Below, in pieces: positions 38,910 through 55,612 of a DNA stretch of 64,000 nucleotides (positions are counted from its first letter, which is position 1; every line of letters begins with the position of its first letter). Both the position numbers and the translations under genes were made by a program. The stretch comes from Osedax fenrisi (Eukaryota > Annelida > Polychaeta > Sabellida > Siboglinidae). The DNA lies in NCBI GenBank assembly GCA_964019155.1, contig OZ025241.1, positions 22,682,818-22,746,817 on the forward strand, read 5' to 3'. The notes beneath the pieces are model-generated. The model saw only the letters and a program-made list of their open reading frames with translations, did not search any database and was not told where the DNA came from.

Positions 38910-39766
38910 CTAAGGCTTGTATATCCGTATTGGTACAAATTTATAACCTATATAAACTAAATATTTTATAAGAAAAATGTAATAAATGAAATAATGTCAA
39001 TTATAAAACTAATGAAACTGATACACATCAACAGTAGAAGTAGAACAATTAGGAAGGGTGTAATCTAAGTTATTTTTATAGTTTGTAATTTTATGTATAA
39101 TAATGTTATTCGTAATAAACTTACGTTATCTATATAGAAAAATGAATTTTAATATCAATTAAATAAAAAATTATAAAACTATTAAATTCTCAAAGAAAAC
39201 TCTAGAAATTTAAATGTTTTTTTTTCTACAAAATATATTATGTGTTATAAAATCTCATCGTATTATATCATTTAAATAATATTTTATTCAAATATTAACT
39301 AGTTTATAAAAATTTCTATAAATATAATTGAAAATTGATATAAATGACAAAAATAAAACTGATTAATATCGATGAATGTTGATATCATTTATGCTAATTT
39401 TATTTCAAATATGTAGTAGAATTTAAAATAATATTAAATTCATTTGTATATATATATATATAATCATAATTAATAATATATTTAGGATATCTCATTAATA
39501 AATATATAGTAAGATATACACGGACATGATATTCTCCATATATGGTATCATTAACGCGAGACAATAGTAAGGTACCGACACAACCGCGGGCTGTCATTTA
39601 ACCTCTAGTGAGCCGACATAACAACACCAATGTAGGGGCGTGAAGCGGTCGCGACTCTTGTCTATTTCGTTGACGCTGGCACCCGACCTCACCATGTTCT
39701 CGAGTTCCTTGTAGTCGCCCGCCTTCACGGCTTCGTGTATGCTCGCGTACCCTCGGTCCGGTCGTA
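16404..39766 (-). CDS. ANKRD42: ANKRD42 orthologue (ankyrin repeats plus coiled coil)
   Basis: Twelve exons on the minus strand (39603-39766, 38580-38687, 37802-37921, 36408-36543, 33714-33812, 33384-33485, 32062-32187, 30995-31144, 28993-29160, 27840-27966, 26048-26252, 16404-16658) join without a phase conflict. With the candidate first exon (43694-43733) the total is 1800 coding bases, 599 residues plus stop. Order: an N-terminal SIHEAVKAGDYKELE unit, a run of ankyrin repeats (TPLHW, GWTAAHIAA, GSTPVH, DWTAVHCASFHGRLGCLQLL, AAHLAAMEG), AFPAHVASYSGDLE, AGQGHLEVLQWL, an acidic linker, a coiled coil (QLDYERLRREKLESELDD) and a basic C-terminus with GTFVKRS. This order and several exact segments match vertebrate ANKRD42 as I remember it. 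Ankyrin repeats bind proteins; the cellular role is poorly known. The C-terminal similarity makes orthology likely rather than generic ankyrin resemblance. Confidence 0.92.
18376..21080 (+). repeat. 43-bp satellite with higher-order repeats
   Basis: The base unit is GGCTATATCCATAAGAGACA + CTTAATGCGTATGGGGCTAACTA. Variants (ACGCTTGATGCGTATGAGG, ATAACCAAAAGCGACGC) alternate in blocks. The block beginning near 19455 recurs near 19830, about 375 bases later, so a higher-order unit exists. Confidence 0.9.
21081..25617. repeat. Recent tandem duplication, about 2.66-kb step
   Basis: 21081-22953 and 23737-25617 are nearly identical, with a few single-base changes (GGCGATATTT versus GGCGAAATTT) and about 8 bases of length difference. 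Each copy is AT-rich and non-coding. The joint lies inside the 43-bp satellite, suggesting unequal exchange between array units. Confidence 0.92.
22954..23736 (+). repeat. Second array of the 43-bp satellite
   Basis: Same units and variant blocks as at 18376-21080 but shorter, ending in the same CAAAAAGCGATACTGTACTT junction. It forms the start of the second tandem copy. Confidence 0.9.
26048..26252 (-). CDS. ANKRD42: ANKRD42 exon 12: second coiled coil
   Basis: It encodes MITELESQLDYERLRREKLE and SELDDFKRENAYLSNNLQNA. The frame continues four codons past the donor CAC|GTAAAA to a stop, so an unspliced form would end at 26033. Splicing to 16658 keeps phase 0 and restores the conserved C-terminus. 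Confidence 0.92.
26253..27839. other. ANKRD42 intron 11
   Basis: It holds (GA)n at 26780-26803 and MITE copy 3. A stretch at 26700-27150 has more CpG than usual for an intron here but no coding frame. Confidence 0.55.
27195..27328 (+). mobile_element. TAGGGG-ended MITE, copy 3
   Basis: It starts TAGGGGTGCTGCAAC, ends CGTTTCAGCCCCCTA and is slightly shorter than copy 2. It has the same core and lies in an ANKRD42 intron. Confidence 0.8.
27840..27966 (-). CDS. ANKRD42: ANKRD42 exon 11: first coiled-coil segment
   Basis: It encodes RAKKRIDDLERRLETCKRNY and VQWGGKLAEDCRRIKQDRES. Heptad-like and highly charged. Donor TCTAG|GTTACT (phase 2) joins the G of the next exon to give Arg. Confidence 0.92.
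28993..29160 (-). CDS. ANKRD42: ANKRD42 exon 10: acidic linker
   Basis: It encodes an Asp/Glu/Ser-rich stretch (EEEVKSTSSKDGGG, KSDDIGDDDDD) with no fold expected. The splice phases (1 in, 1 out) agree with both neighbours, and the position equals the acidic linker of the vertebrate protein. Confidence 0.85.
29220..29470 (+). repeat. tRNA-derived SINE, copy 2 (most complete head)
   Basis: The head reads GCGTGGCTAAGTTGGCTAAG with a downstream GGTTCGAGCC, the two internal RNA polymerase III promoter boxes. The body matches copy 1 over about 200 bases, including ATTTAGAAGTGATCTTATAT. It is not a tRNA gene: the head does not fold into a full cloverleaf. Confidence 0.82.
30995..31144 (-). CDS. 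ANKRD42: ANKRD42 exon 9: last ankyrin repeat
   Basis: It encodes AGQGHLEVLQWLIEMGANIT, then NNAGESPRDVASRFAELAAI. Phase 1 in and out. The intron just after the donor is GT-rich for about 200 bases. Confidence 0.95.
31145..33383. other. ANKRD42 introns 7 and 8 around exon 8
   Basis: (TA)n at 31388-31424 and a degenerate (GAT)n tract at 33150-33378 next to exon 7. The GAT tract produces open frames on both strands that are not genes. Confidence 0.6.
32062..32187 (-). CDS. ANKRD42: ANKRD42 exon 8: ankyrin repeat
   Basis: It encodes LAFPAHVASYSGDLEHLRML and NGIVNINERDDKGSTLAHK, phase 1 in and out, matching the corresponding part of vertebrate ANKRD42 closely. Confidence 0.94.
33384..33485 (-). 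CDS. ANKRD42: ANKRD42 exon 7
   Basis: It encodes GETAKMLATQFHKDCIVEYI and ANIEWERDHPEEAE. The donor A|GTTTGT opens almost directly onto an (ATC)n tract. Without the splice, that tract reads as a spurious His-rich tail. Confidence 0.9.
33714..33812 (-). CDS. ANKRD42: ANKRD42 exon 6: ankyrin repeat
   Basis: It encodes AHLAAMEGNLPCLKFMMSEH and SARNDNG, with phases 1 in and 1 out. The acceptor AATTTGAAG is weak in pyrimidines. Confidence 0.9.
33813..36407. other. ANKRD42 intron 5
   Basis: (TA)n at 33900-33937. A repeat with AAACAGTATTACAAAATTTA words runs at about 34200-34345 and the AAACAGTATTA word recurs to 34370. 35400-35480 belongs to the dispersed GAAGCCCTC family. The rest is very AT-rich, nothing further seen. 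Confidence 0.55.
36408..36543 (-). CDS. ANKRD42: ANKRD42 exon 5: ankyrin repeat
   Basis: It encodes DVNAVDRNDWTAVHCASFHG and RLGCLQLLMRWG. The acceptor lies directly after a (CA)n microsatellite on the coding strand, so the pyrimidine tract is a simple repeat. Donor G|GTCAGT, phase 1. Confidence 0.94.
37802..37921 (-). CDS. ANKRD42: ANKRD42 exon 4: ankyrin repeat
   Basis: Forty codons, phase 0 both ends: ALANNGANLNAKDLRGSTPV, HMSSSHGNSFTL and ILRSGA. Acceptor CCTACAG, donor GCG|GTTAGT. Confidence 0.94.
38580..38687 (-). CDS. ANKRD42: ANKRD42 exon 3: ankyrin repeat
   Basis: Thirty-six codons, phase 0 both ends: CIHWLLWHGVDTT, then GWTAAHIAAIKGQDACLQ, almost the same as my memory of the vertebrate protein here. 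Confidence 0.95.
39603..39766 (-). CDS. ANKRD42: ANKRD42 exon 2: first ankyrin units
   Basis: It encodes RPDRGYASIHEAVKAGDYKE, a SGASVNEIDK turn and RFTPLHWCCYVGSLE. The acceptor (CCCCTCATACAG) follows a long C-rich minisatellite that serves as its pyrimidine tract. Donor GAG|GTTAAA, phase 0. Confidence 0.93.
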
Positions 39767-39770
39767 CTGT

Positions 39771-40300
39771 ATGAGGGGGGTGTGGGGGGGGTGGTGAGGG
39801 GGGGTGTGAGTAGGGGGTGTGTGTGAGGGAGTGTGTAAGAGTGGAGGTGTGAGTAGGGGGTGTCTAAGAGTGGAGGTCTGAGTAGGGGGTGTGTAAGAGT
39901 GAAGGTGTGCGTAGGTGGTGCGTAAGAGTGGACGTACTGTGTGAGGGTGTATGCGTAGAGGGTTTGTGAGAGTGGAGTTGCGAGTAGGGGTATTGGGGGG
40001 TATGTGTGGGTAAGTGTGAGGGTATATGTATGGAGGTATATTTATGTAGGTATGCTAGTATGTATGCTGTGGGTTTGTAATGTTGGCGGTGATGTATACG
40101 CATGATGAACATGTCTGGGTTTGCGATGTGGTGGGTGTATGCCATACACTGTATGGGTATGTAGGTGTGGAGATGTGTGTGTATGTAGATGTGAAATGTG
40201 TGGACATGTGTATATGTGTGAGGGTATATATGGGTGTGTGATGTATGTGGGTATACGTTAGTAAATATGTTGTACCTACATTATGGGGATGTGCGATTAT
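39771..40300 (-). repeat. GT/G-rich minisatellite beside ANKRD42 exon 2
   Basis: Words such as GGTGTGAGTAGGGGGTGTGT repeat irregularly. On the coding strand this is a long C/A-rich tract that runs straight into the exon 2 acceptor. Confidence 0.7.
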
Positions 40301-42680
40301 TTACGCGGGATGGTGTTCAAGTACGAGGATGTACATATGTGTGTGAACGAGTGAAATGTTCAAGTGTTCGTATGTAAACGTGTATATTTATATGTGTCTG
40401 TGTGTGTATACGTATAATATATGAATTTTAATAATTTTAGATATCCGAGATAAAATTACTTCTTAGATTAGATTACGATAAAAGTTAATATTCACTTGCT
40501 ATAACATAGTTAACATTCGTGTTACGGCATTAGTTGATATTATCTAATCATGTTAATATCGTATGGTTATATCAGTATATCCGTTAACTAAAGCGATTAA
40601 ATAATACTTAATAAATATACTTGTTCGTTTAATTCTGTATATATTAATACCGATAGTAGTAATCTGGAATAACGGAAAATCTATATTTTAGACTGAGTAT
40701 TATTTATTATTTCTTGATTGGTATATATATATATATATATATCAAGTACATATTTTATATAATTATATGTATGTCATTATATTTTAACATTTAAATTAGG
40801 GTTAAATATAAAAATATATGTATGAATATTGATATTTATGTTATCGTAGTTTTATAAAATAATAAATAATTTACATATCAATATTTATAAATCACTTTTA
40901 TAAAAAATAATTTAATGTATAAATAATATTTATTAAATATTAATTTTTCTATATAATTTTTTTTAATAATTAATATATTTATTATAAAATGTAAATTATT
41001 AATATATTTCAAATTTTCTAAAAGTAATATTGATAAATAAATACAAATATTCATATAAAATATTCAGCAATCATAACATAAAATAACTTTATAATTAACA
41101 TTTAATTATTATTCTATGGTATATATATATTATCATATTGTATGATTACCATAATGATACATAAATACCCAAAAATATAATGTTATAATAATATATTATA
41201 TGATTACCATAATGATACATAAATACCCAAAAATATAATGTTATAATAATATATTATATATATATATATATATATTTATTATAATAATATGTATGTCTTT
41301 CTATTTAATAGTTAATTTATTAATTTATTAAAATATTACTAATTAATATAAAGTAAAATAATTATTTTTATTATAATCATTATAATAATGAGTATACCAT
41401 AAACACTAATAATAGTCCATAATCATTATAATGATATAGTAATATACTATATATTATAATTATCACAATAATATAATGATTATTATAATAATTATTAATA
41501 GAAAATTGTAAGATGTATTATAATTATCATAATGATTATCATAATCATTATCATAATGATTATGATAATCATCGTTTTTAATTATTTAATTATTTTATTA
41601 TCAGAATAAGTATATATAATCATAACATTATAATAATGTTAAAATTAATCTAAATATTTCTATGTTGATGTAATTATAATAATTATTATTTTTAATTATT
41701 ATAAACTTTATAATAAAGTATCTTTAAAAGTGTAATATTATATTACATATTTTATATATATTAAATATAATTTTATAAATAAACTTATCCTACAATTTCT
41801 TTTTTAAATGTAATATCAGTCATGAATTTTATAAATATGAATTATAATGTATATCATTAATTATATTTAGCTAAATGAAGTATTAATAATATGAATTTAA
41901 AATCAAACCAGGCATAATTATCGAATTTAACTATTTAGATGGTGTTGTTTTATTTCGTAACTAATGTAAATATCCACAATAACTCTACGATTTACTATCT
42001 TTAATGATACAAATCCAATATTGGAAATAATCTAATCCAATATAATAATCTCATACAATACAATAGAAATTAATAATGTATTGACAATGTACTATTGTAT
42101 TCATTATATTCATAGTAATTACATCGTGAATATTAAAATATATCCTTACTATATATATTTAGTTAAATAACTAACTAATATTAATTAATCTTATATCGAT
42201 TTTATGTATATGTTGTTTCATTTATTTATAATATATATTCATAAATATTATTTTAAAACGTTTTTATTCAAAAATTATATATATGTACATCATCGATATA
42301 AATAAATTCTTTCGTTATGTCGATGATATATATAATAGTCAATGTTATGCATTATTATTATAACTTCTAATATAAAAACGTATACATTATAAATTATAAT
42401 TTATATACATAGGATTTACGTATTTATGATTTTAGATACATATCTATGTAGAATCTACATGATATATTTTTTTATATTTTAGATACAGGGATGAATTTAA
42501 TAATAGGTTATAACAAAGTAATGTTACCAGTTGTATATATATATATATAATAATTTTCCATGTATACCATATAAGTATATCACTGATATAATATATAACC
42601 AATAGAGTCTAACTAACCATAATATTAAACCATTTAACAAAAAGGTTAAAACTATATTAATCAAAAATAATACCTATGTA

Positions 42681-42728
<48 letters not shown>

Positions 42729-43693
42729 CATATATACCGGTCTATGTAGATGCCTGTAGGTACTTATTAGGTAGCTTTTTAAATCATTGATATTTAATTT
42801 TCTATTTTTCCATTAAATATCAAGGATTTAAAGATACTTTTATAAAAGATTATTTTGTCATTATGTAAGATTTTATTCAAAAAATGTAAAAATGACACGA
42901 CCTGCGACGTGAAACCATTTTTTTAAAATATATTTTATTATTTTGTTTTAGTAGAGTCCTTTCATCCCATCCAGGAACTTAGATGTAGTTTTAACTTATA
43001 ATCATATATGGCTCTAATGTCCCTTCGAATACACTAAGGCATCCATAATTTAACGAGAGCCGCTAATGTATTTATATACAATTATATAAGATCACTTCAG
43101 AATATTATGATAAGAACTATTTCAATGGTCCGTACGATACTTGAACCCTACTACCTTTTACATTAAAAATTATGGAAATAAAATATACTAATTTCAAAAA
43201 AGCTTGTGAATACACACAAATTTCGTATATAACAAATTTTAATTGGACTTGTAGTTTGTGAAATCGTTGGCTCAACGTCGTTGGGTATCATTACTACACA
43301 CGTGTCACTACTACAAAATATTTGTCGAAGCAATTTCGGAATATCTTTATTTAGTTTATACTGTATTACTACACACCTTTCCCCTATATAATATAATCAC
43401 CTATATATAGAGGTAAGTGTAGGCATACTATATAAATATATATTTAAGAGGGTTATATTATAAAAATACTCTTTTAACCAACTCCATATTAGGAGGTTAA
43501 TTTGTATTTGGATGCACTTTCGCTAACATATCAATACACCGTTATATATATCCTACATATACGTATGTTATACTTATATACACAGGTGTATAGCCTATGG
43601 GGTATTATGATTACAACACTTAATAGCGATCAGTAATAATGTATCAATGGTAATAGGTTCTAGTTTCTTTGTTCGAGTGGGCAGCAATCGTAC
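40301..43693. other. Proximal part of putative ANKRD42 intron 1
   Basis: AT-rich. It has a 58-base tandem pair at about 41143-41258 (GATTACCATAATGATACATA), ATGATTATC palindromes at 41520-41570, (TA)n at 42684-42726 and SINE copy 3. Confidence 0.5.
42945..43160 (-). repeat. tRNA-derived SINE, copy 3 (degenerate head)
   Basis: It shares GTCCTTTCATCCCATCCAGG, the AGAGCCGC segment and the GATCACTTCAGAATATTATG segment with copy 1 in the same orientation. The B box is damaged and the tRNA-like head is mostly missing. Confidence 0.75.
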
Positions 43694-43733
43694 CTATTAT
43701 ATAACCGTAAATATCGTAGCGATCAACAGCCAT
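43694..43733 (-). CDS. ANKRD42: Candidate first coding exon of ANKRD42
   Basis: On the minus strand an ATG opens MAVDRYDIYGYII and ends at a phase-1 donor (G|GTACGA). That is the phase needed to enter the exon at 39766, and it makes the whole CDS divisible by three. Nothing conserved supports the short peptide, the donor is mediocre, and the intron would be 3.9 kb. Other first exons are possible. Confidence 0.33.
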
Positions 43734-44069
43734 TGTTCGTATTTAAACAGTCATTCTCTTTGTGTGCTTGTATCTATAGCTATGTATGCCGGTATGTATC
43801 TGTCGCACCCTGATTGTACGTTACGTAAGGGTTACGGCTATAGCCCGCGGCGCTCCGATAATGGGGCCCCCTAACTATAGCCACACTAACACGCGTTACG
43901 TAATGCGATGGGAAATAGTACGGCGGATAATTACGTAATTAAACCGCGTCGTACGGTTACGCAATGTGGTCGTAACGTTACTATTGTTTATAGTGATAAT
44001 ACACAGTACACATACGTAGGTGTCGAGATATACCTGTAGATATCACACAACGTTGTAGGGATCTTGAAT
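43734..44069. promoter_or_regulatory. Probable bidirectional promoter between ANKRD42 and the Ly6-CBM14 gene
   Basis: This stretch between the candidate ANKRD42 ATG and the Ly6-CBM14 ATG is richer in CpG than its surroundings. It carries TTACGTAA at 43821, 43896 and 43931, and TTACGCAA at 43957. These palindromes fit PAR/C-EBP-family bZIP sites. The shared use is an inference and depends on the tentative ANKRD42 first exon. Confidence 0.5.
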
Positions 44070-49814
<5,745 letters not shown>

Positions 49815-50669
49815 CTGCGCTCGTACCCACGCGTGTGTGTGAGTTTATAAAGTATTCGTTTACATGTGTATTCACCACGTAAAGAGTATGCATTGTGTTG
49901 ATTCTATATATAGAATAATACAGAATCAACTTATATATGGGGCATCGGAACCTGGAAGGTGGATGGTAAACGTCCCTTATCATTCTAAATATAGTTATCA
50001 ATACTAATTTATTATTTGTGAACAAATACATTTTTATTTACTAATAGTTTTACATAGTTCATACCAATATTACTATTAAAAACCCATATTATTGTCCATC
50101 CATTTATTAATTTCCAGCAAACACTTTTAATAACATTATTTGCCTATATGGATTATTTGTTTAATAATTATCGCCACATCTCCCCTATGAAATGTTCCGA
50201 TACCCCTAATTAGTGCCATGTGGTCATTAAACAATGTATTATATAATTATCATGCATGACCCCATGGGGTCGTCCCACTTGTATATTTATGATCATTAAT
50301 GTAATTACTATAGTTGCAGTATGCATTTATATATTGCTAGATATTATTTATAAATAGGATGTATTGTATTCCTATAGTATTTATTTATTGTTTCTAGTTC
50401 ATTTTTATATAGTGAATAATTTTATTTCATAGGACTTAATATATCTTTTTTCAATAAATTCGGTAACAAAAATGTTTTAATAATTTTATATTTTTTATAT
50501 ATTTTGTAAAATATACTGTATATGTCATATGCAATATTAAAACATATATTACTTAAACTATAGTCTATATGTATATATTAACATATAATTGTGCGTAACA
50601 TAACTACTTTATTAAGATTTCCTATAATATAATATATTGATGTCGTATTTATTTAAATACATAAATAAA
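49815..50669. other. Region between convergent genes
   Basis: 3' UTR of the Ly6-CBM14 gene, then AT-rich sequence. No gene seen. Confidence 0.5.
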
Positions 50670-51690
50670 TCATAAAAGAGTTCTTAAAAATGTACATTTA
50701 CAAATAAAGGTAGGTAATGCTGACATACCATTTAAAATAACAAAATATACCGATACGAAAACAAAAAATAATGTAATTATGACGAACAACAGTATTACAG
50801 GTTTCCAGCTGAGATCAATCTCTCGATAGGTGTATTGCATTTCTTGTACACTGTTAGAAATAAATGGTATAACATTGATTAAAAAATGGTATAACCCCGT
50901 GGCGCCCTGGTATACCATTTACGGTATAACTAATTAAAAAAGTTATACCATATTTTATAAAAAGTTATACCATATTTGATATAAAGTTATACCATAGTTT
51001 ATACCATATATTATATAAAGTTATACCATATTTTATAAAAAGTTATACCATATTTGATATAAAGTTATACCATAATTTATTAAAATTTATACCATATATT
51101 ATATAAAGTTATACCATAATTTATAAAAAGTTATACCATATTTGATATAAAGTTATACCATAATTTATTAAAATTTATACCATATATTATATAAAGTTAT
51201 ACCATAATTTATTAAAAGTTATACTATATTTTATTTAAAGTTATACCATAATTTATTAAAATGTATATTATATAAAGTTATATCATAATTTATTAAAAGT
51301 TATACTATATTTTATTTAAATTTATATCAGTGTTTATAATAACTTACTATTCTATATTATTAATTTATATATGGAATCGACATTTATAATGATAATTTAT
51401 TTTCTAAAAACCACATATTTTGGTGTAACAATATTGTTTATTAACAGATACATTTTTAAATAAATAACGTGATACAAAATTATATAAACAATTAATGTTT
51501 GTAGGACATGTTACGTGAAACAAATAAAATTAACAATACCACTTAATAAAATACGAAATAAATTATTTTGAACGAAAACCAAACAATTATCGACACACAT
51601 AATAAGCATCCTCTTTTCTGATATATGCATATATCCATGTATCCATGGAGTCATTATTTCCTGCAATTAAAATTCAAATATTTATATAAG

Positions 51691-51732
<42 letters not shown>

Positions 51733-52560
51733 TACTAGAGTATGAATAATAATATTGTATATTATATAATAGTATAAATATGTATCTTATAAGAAACTTT
51801 ATACAGTTAATATCATATATGATAATATATTATAATATACTATATAAAGTATACTTTATAATTGTATACTTTATATACGATAGAATTGTAATTAGAAAAA
51901 TCCAATATATTATATTAATTACTGCAGTTATATATATAATAGAGTATACTATACTTTTGAATTAGCATACGAAAAATCATAAATAACTATAATATTAAAT
52001 CTATAGTTATTAAGTAATTATTAAGTAACCTTGTCTTTATTTTCATTGTAAATTCATTTTTCAATAATTCGCAAACTCCCATCATAAAATATATGATTCC
52101 CGCATCTATTTTAGGAAATATTATATTATATATTTAATTATACACTTTATAATCTATATTTGATTAAGGAAAGAAGGATATTGATAATATTTGTACAACA
52201 GTTAACATTATTTATATATACCTATTAGTAATATTATTTAAATTTAATTACATTTTGAACTAAAAATAAAATAAATAATTGACCATATATGGATATATAG
52301 TATACTATCCATGGACTAATAAAATATAATTGCATATTTATTTTATATAGATATTTAACTAATGTTATTAATTAGATAACTAAATTACCTGTTTGATTAG
52401 TTTGCGTAGTAGCGATACCTAGTACATCAATATATTCGTCTATATATTTGTGTATATACGTTATATGCTTTATCATCCCCATCAACTCACTATTCCTCTC
52501 CGGCAGTTTTTCTAATATTTTAAGTGAAATTTGAAATTCTGCAAATAATTCTTCAGTATC
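50670..52560 (-). CDS. Unrecognised two-exon protein end with C-terminal TM segment
   Basis: Two minus-strand blocks look like consecutive exons: 52389-52560 (TGCAG acceptor, donor ACA G|GTAATT) and 50670-50842 (CAAG acceptor, stop TGA). Phases agree (1 to 2). Together they give about 114 residues: an amphipathic helical region (EELFAEFQISLKILEKLPER, HKYIDEYIDVLG), then SWKPVILLFVIITLFFVFVS, a clear membrane helix, and a short tail. This looks like a tail-anchored or C-terminally anchored protein. I do not recognise the family and found no upstream exon. GGTATAAC-type repeat blocks lie on both sides of the first exon, so a transposon origin is not excluded. Confidence 0.45.
50849..51332. repeat. 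GTTATACC array with CACTGTTA terminus (block A)
   Basis: It begins TA|CACTGTTAGAAATAAATGG, then has a few GGTATAAC followed by about 20 direct GTTATACC units spaced near 22 bases (ATAATTTATTAAA between). It ends near a CAGTG. It lies 6 bases upstream of the acceptor base of the exon ending at 50842. Confidence 0.75.
51333..52388. other. Sequence between block A and the 52389 exon
   Basis: AT-rich with (TA)n at 51692-51728. No transposase-like frame. Confidence 0.5.
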
Positions 52561-53002
52561 CTGCATATTAATGATTGGCATATAGTTATCATAATTTTAT
52601 AATATATATGTATGTAATAATGTGAATGTTCTAATACAGTTTATTAATCAAAGCAAAGACCTGTTGAACATAATAATAATATAACATAATAATAATTATA
52701 ATAATAATAATAGTACCTACCCAATGAGATGCAAACCGAAGAATGAGGCAATCTCACCGAGTGGAATTTATTCTATAGACAAATAACGAAATATACTTTA
52801 CAGACGATAACAATATAAAATACCAGAAAAATAAACATTTACATGGCTATGGCTATAGACATATATGCATTTAACACAGAGCTAGACACCGAAATCTAGT
52901 TTAAAGTTGTATGTAGATATATCGATTTCTGTTACGTAATGCTAAATGCATTTAAATGTATATTACATTAATCGATATACCTATCTACAACTTTGACTTT
53001 AT

Positions 53003-53056
<54 letters not shown>

Positions 53057-54574
53057 TATAATTATATTCTAACAATTTAATTATATATTATAAATAATAT
53101 ATAAATATATTATAAAATTATATATTATATAAACTTTTATATTATTATATATAATATGATATAATTTGTATATATATATATATAATGTAGTATAAATACC
53201 TTATGTATATTGTAATGTGTTGAAAAATAGATGCTTATCATGTTGAGTATAGAGTGGAAATAGAATATGTTAATAAATAAAATGGAATTATATACTCGAA
53301 TAATTATAAGTATTTGTATATGAAATATAGGAAATATGTATATGTATACATATTTCCCTATGGGGAATCTATATAGTTTCTGAAAACCAGTTTAATTGCA
53401 ATTAGAAGCAATACATGCTATGTCTATAATAATTTAACACAACAATAAGTAAACTGTTATATTAAGGATATTATGAAGGATACTATTATGAATTATATTC
53501 TTATACATTTTATTTTCAATCAAATATAAACTTAATTTTAAAATGTTATGGTATAACTGGTATTTCCATATTGTATACCATATAATTCATAAAGTTATAC
53601 CATTATATTTAATAGCTAATGGTATAACTACAAATTACAAATGTTATACCATATAATTCGTAATCTTATACCATTTAAATTAATCTATATGGTATAACTA
53701 AAAAAAACAAATGTTATACTATATAATTTGTGATCCATTTCAATTAATCTATATGGTATAACTAAAAAAATCAAATGTTATACCATATAATATGTGATCT
53801 TATACCATTTAACGTAATTGTATGGTATAACTCGTATTTCCATATGTTATACCATATATTTCATAATGTTATACCCTTATTTTTAACAGTGTAGGATTGG
53901 GATAATATATGATATAAGAATTATAATTATAATATATATATATATATTAAGTACTAATAAGTTATCTAGGAATAATAAAATGTATTTGTGACCATATAAA
54001 GTTTATATTAAATATATTATTAGAAAAAATAGTAATAAATCTATAGAGGTATGTCTTATATACCATATATATTAATAAATATGACCCGTTGTTACAAATG
54101 CATGTAAGGATCGGATACCTAGTTATATTGGGATATTCTATGGGATACCAAGTTAATATTTAGTAGATGTATACATATTATTATTGTTAGTATACTTATT
54201 TTTGTTAGTAGGTTACCTATATATATATATATATACTAACAATACTAATAGTATACAATAGTATACTATAGTATTATATAGTATTATTACATCAGCAGTG
54301 CTACAGCAGTACTATAGTATTGAGTATAAATCATAGTTATAGTTTAAGAATATAGTACCTACTAATGTATAAATAATGAAGGTGTATATCAAATAGTTAG
54401 TCCTATTATATAACATGTATTTTTATATGTTCGTTGATACTTACATAATATATATATGGAATTTATAAAATTGAATCAATATGCTAAATTACAAATTATA
54501 GCACCATACATAAAAATTAATATTAGTATTCAGATTATATCGCAGTATATAGTGTAAATCATTATATACACTAT

Positions 54575-54612
<38 letters not shown>

Positions 54613-55216
54613 ATTGATTGATTGATTATTGATTGAAATGTTATTTAAACACTTAAATAAATCATAAATTATTTCTCAAAAGTGTATATATATAGAATAC
54701 AAATAATAAATTAGGTAAAACAATAAATACCATTAAATGTTGTAATAATGTAGTTTTAATATTGTTATGGGTTTCGGAATATATAAAGTTATGTATTTTC
54801 TAAAATCAAATTAGTTACGGGATTAGTTATTTGCTTAATTGTGTATATAGATCACTTTATAAAACCAATAAGTAAATATATTCCTAGACCCATAACATAT
54901 ACTATTACTTCAAACTATGACCCACAATACATAATATTAAGCTTTCAACGCTATTTCAAAACCTATAATAAAATACATCTATATATATATATATATATAT
55001 ATATAAATTATATAAACATATATATTGAGTATATATATTGAGTATATATACTCAACATATATGTTTATATAATTTTTTTTGTAGGTGTAATGATGATGAA
55101 TTAGTAGGAATATGAAATTGTAATATACTTGCTATCATGGCATCTTCTAGCATCTCTGATCATCAGCTTACAGACTACGGTTTTACACTGAAGGGTTCAT
55201 GGTTCATCTTATATCA

Positions 55217-55268
<52 letters not shown>

Positions 55269-55600
55269 TAGATCTGATTGGATGAACCGTTACCCCTACC
55301 TCGTTAAAACATCAGGGATAGACGCAATCGTCGAAAGGATGTTAACAATACAAAGGGTAATATATAGGTAACCTACCTATTTCAATTAAAACACCTTGTA
55401 CTAGGCCTACATACTATTACTTCTTAGTTTTTCTGTTCTATGTATAGTATAAATCTGTAGTAAGAGTATTATTATAAAATAAAGGATGTACGAAATAAGT
55501 TATTTTTAATAATTTCTTAAATTTTTAGTTTAATTTTCAGGTTAATTTCTATATATAATATTTGAGGATATCAAATTCTATGTGTTTCTTATGAGGGAGT
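52561..55600. other. AT-rich intergenic region
   Basis: It contains the TA run at 52999-53053, block B, (GATT)n at 54578-54638 and a TA run at 55216-55264. A short inverted repeat lies around 55000-55075 (TATATTGAGTATATATA). No gene seen. Confidence 0.5.
53545..53891. repeat. GGTATAAC/GTTATACC block B with inverted terminus
   Basis: Alternating GGTATAAC and GTTATACC units end in TTATTTTTAACAGTG|TA, an inverted match to the start of block A over about 26 bases with two differences. A and B may be the two ends of one 3.04-kb element (50849-53891, TA target site) or two related insertions. Confidence 0.7.
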
Positions 55601-55612
55601 CTATATTATATT

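Larger units (their letters stand above)
36544..39602. other. ANKRD42 introns 2 to 4
   Basis: (GT)n at 36546-36610 beside exon 5, (TA)n at 36712-36750 and 38880-38906. Copies of a TCAAATATTTTTACTG-type dispersed repeat occur here (38160) and at 36270. No additional exon. Confidence 0.55.

Noticed and set aside
43647..43874. 75-codon plus-strand frame upstream of the Ly6-CBM14 gene
   Set aside because: No domain, no splice partner, and it overlaps the likely promoter.
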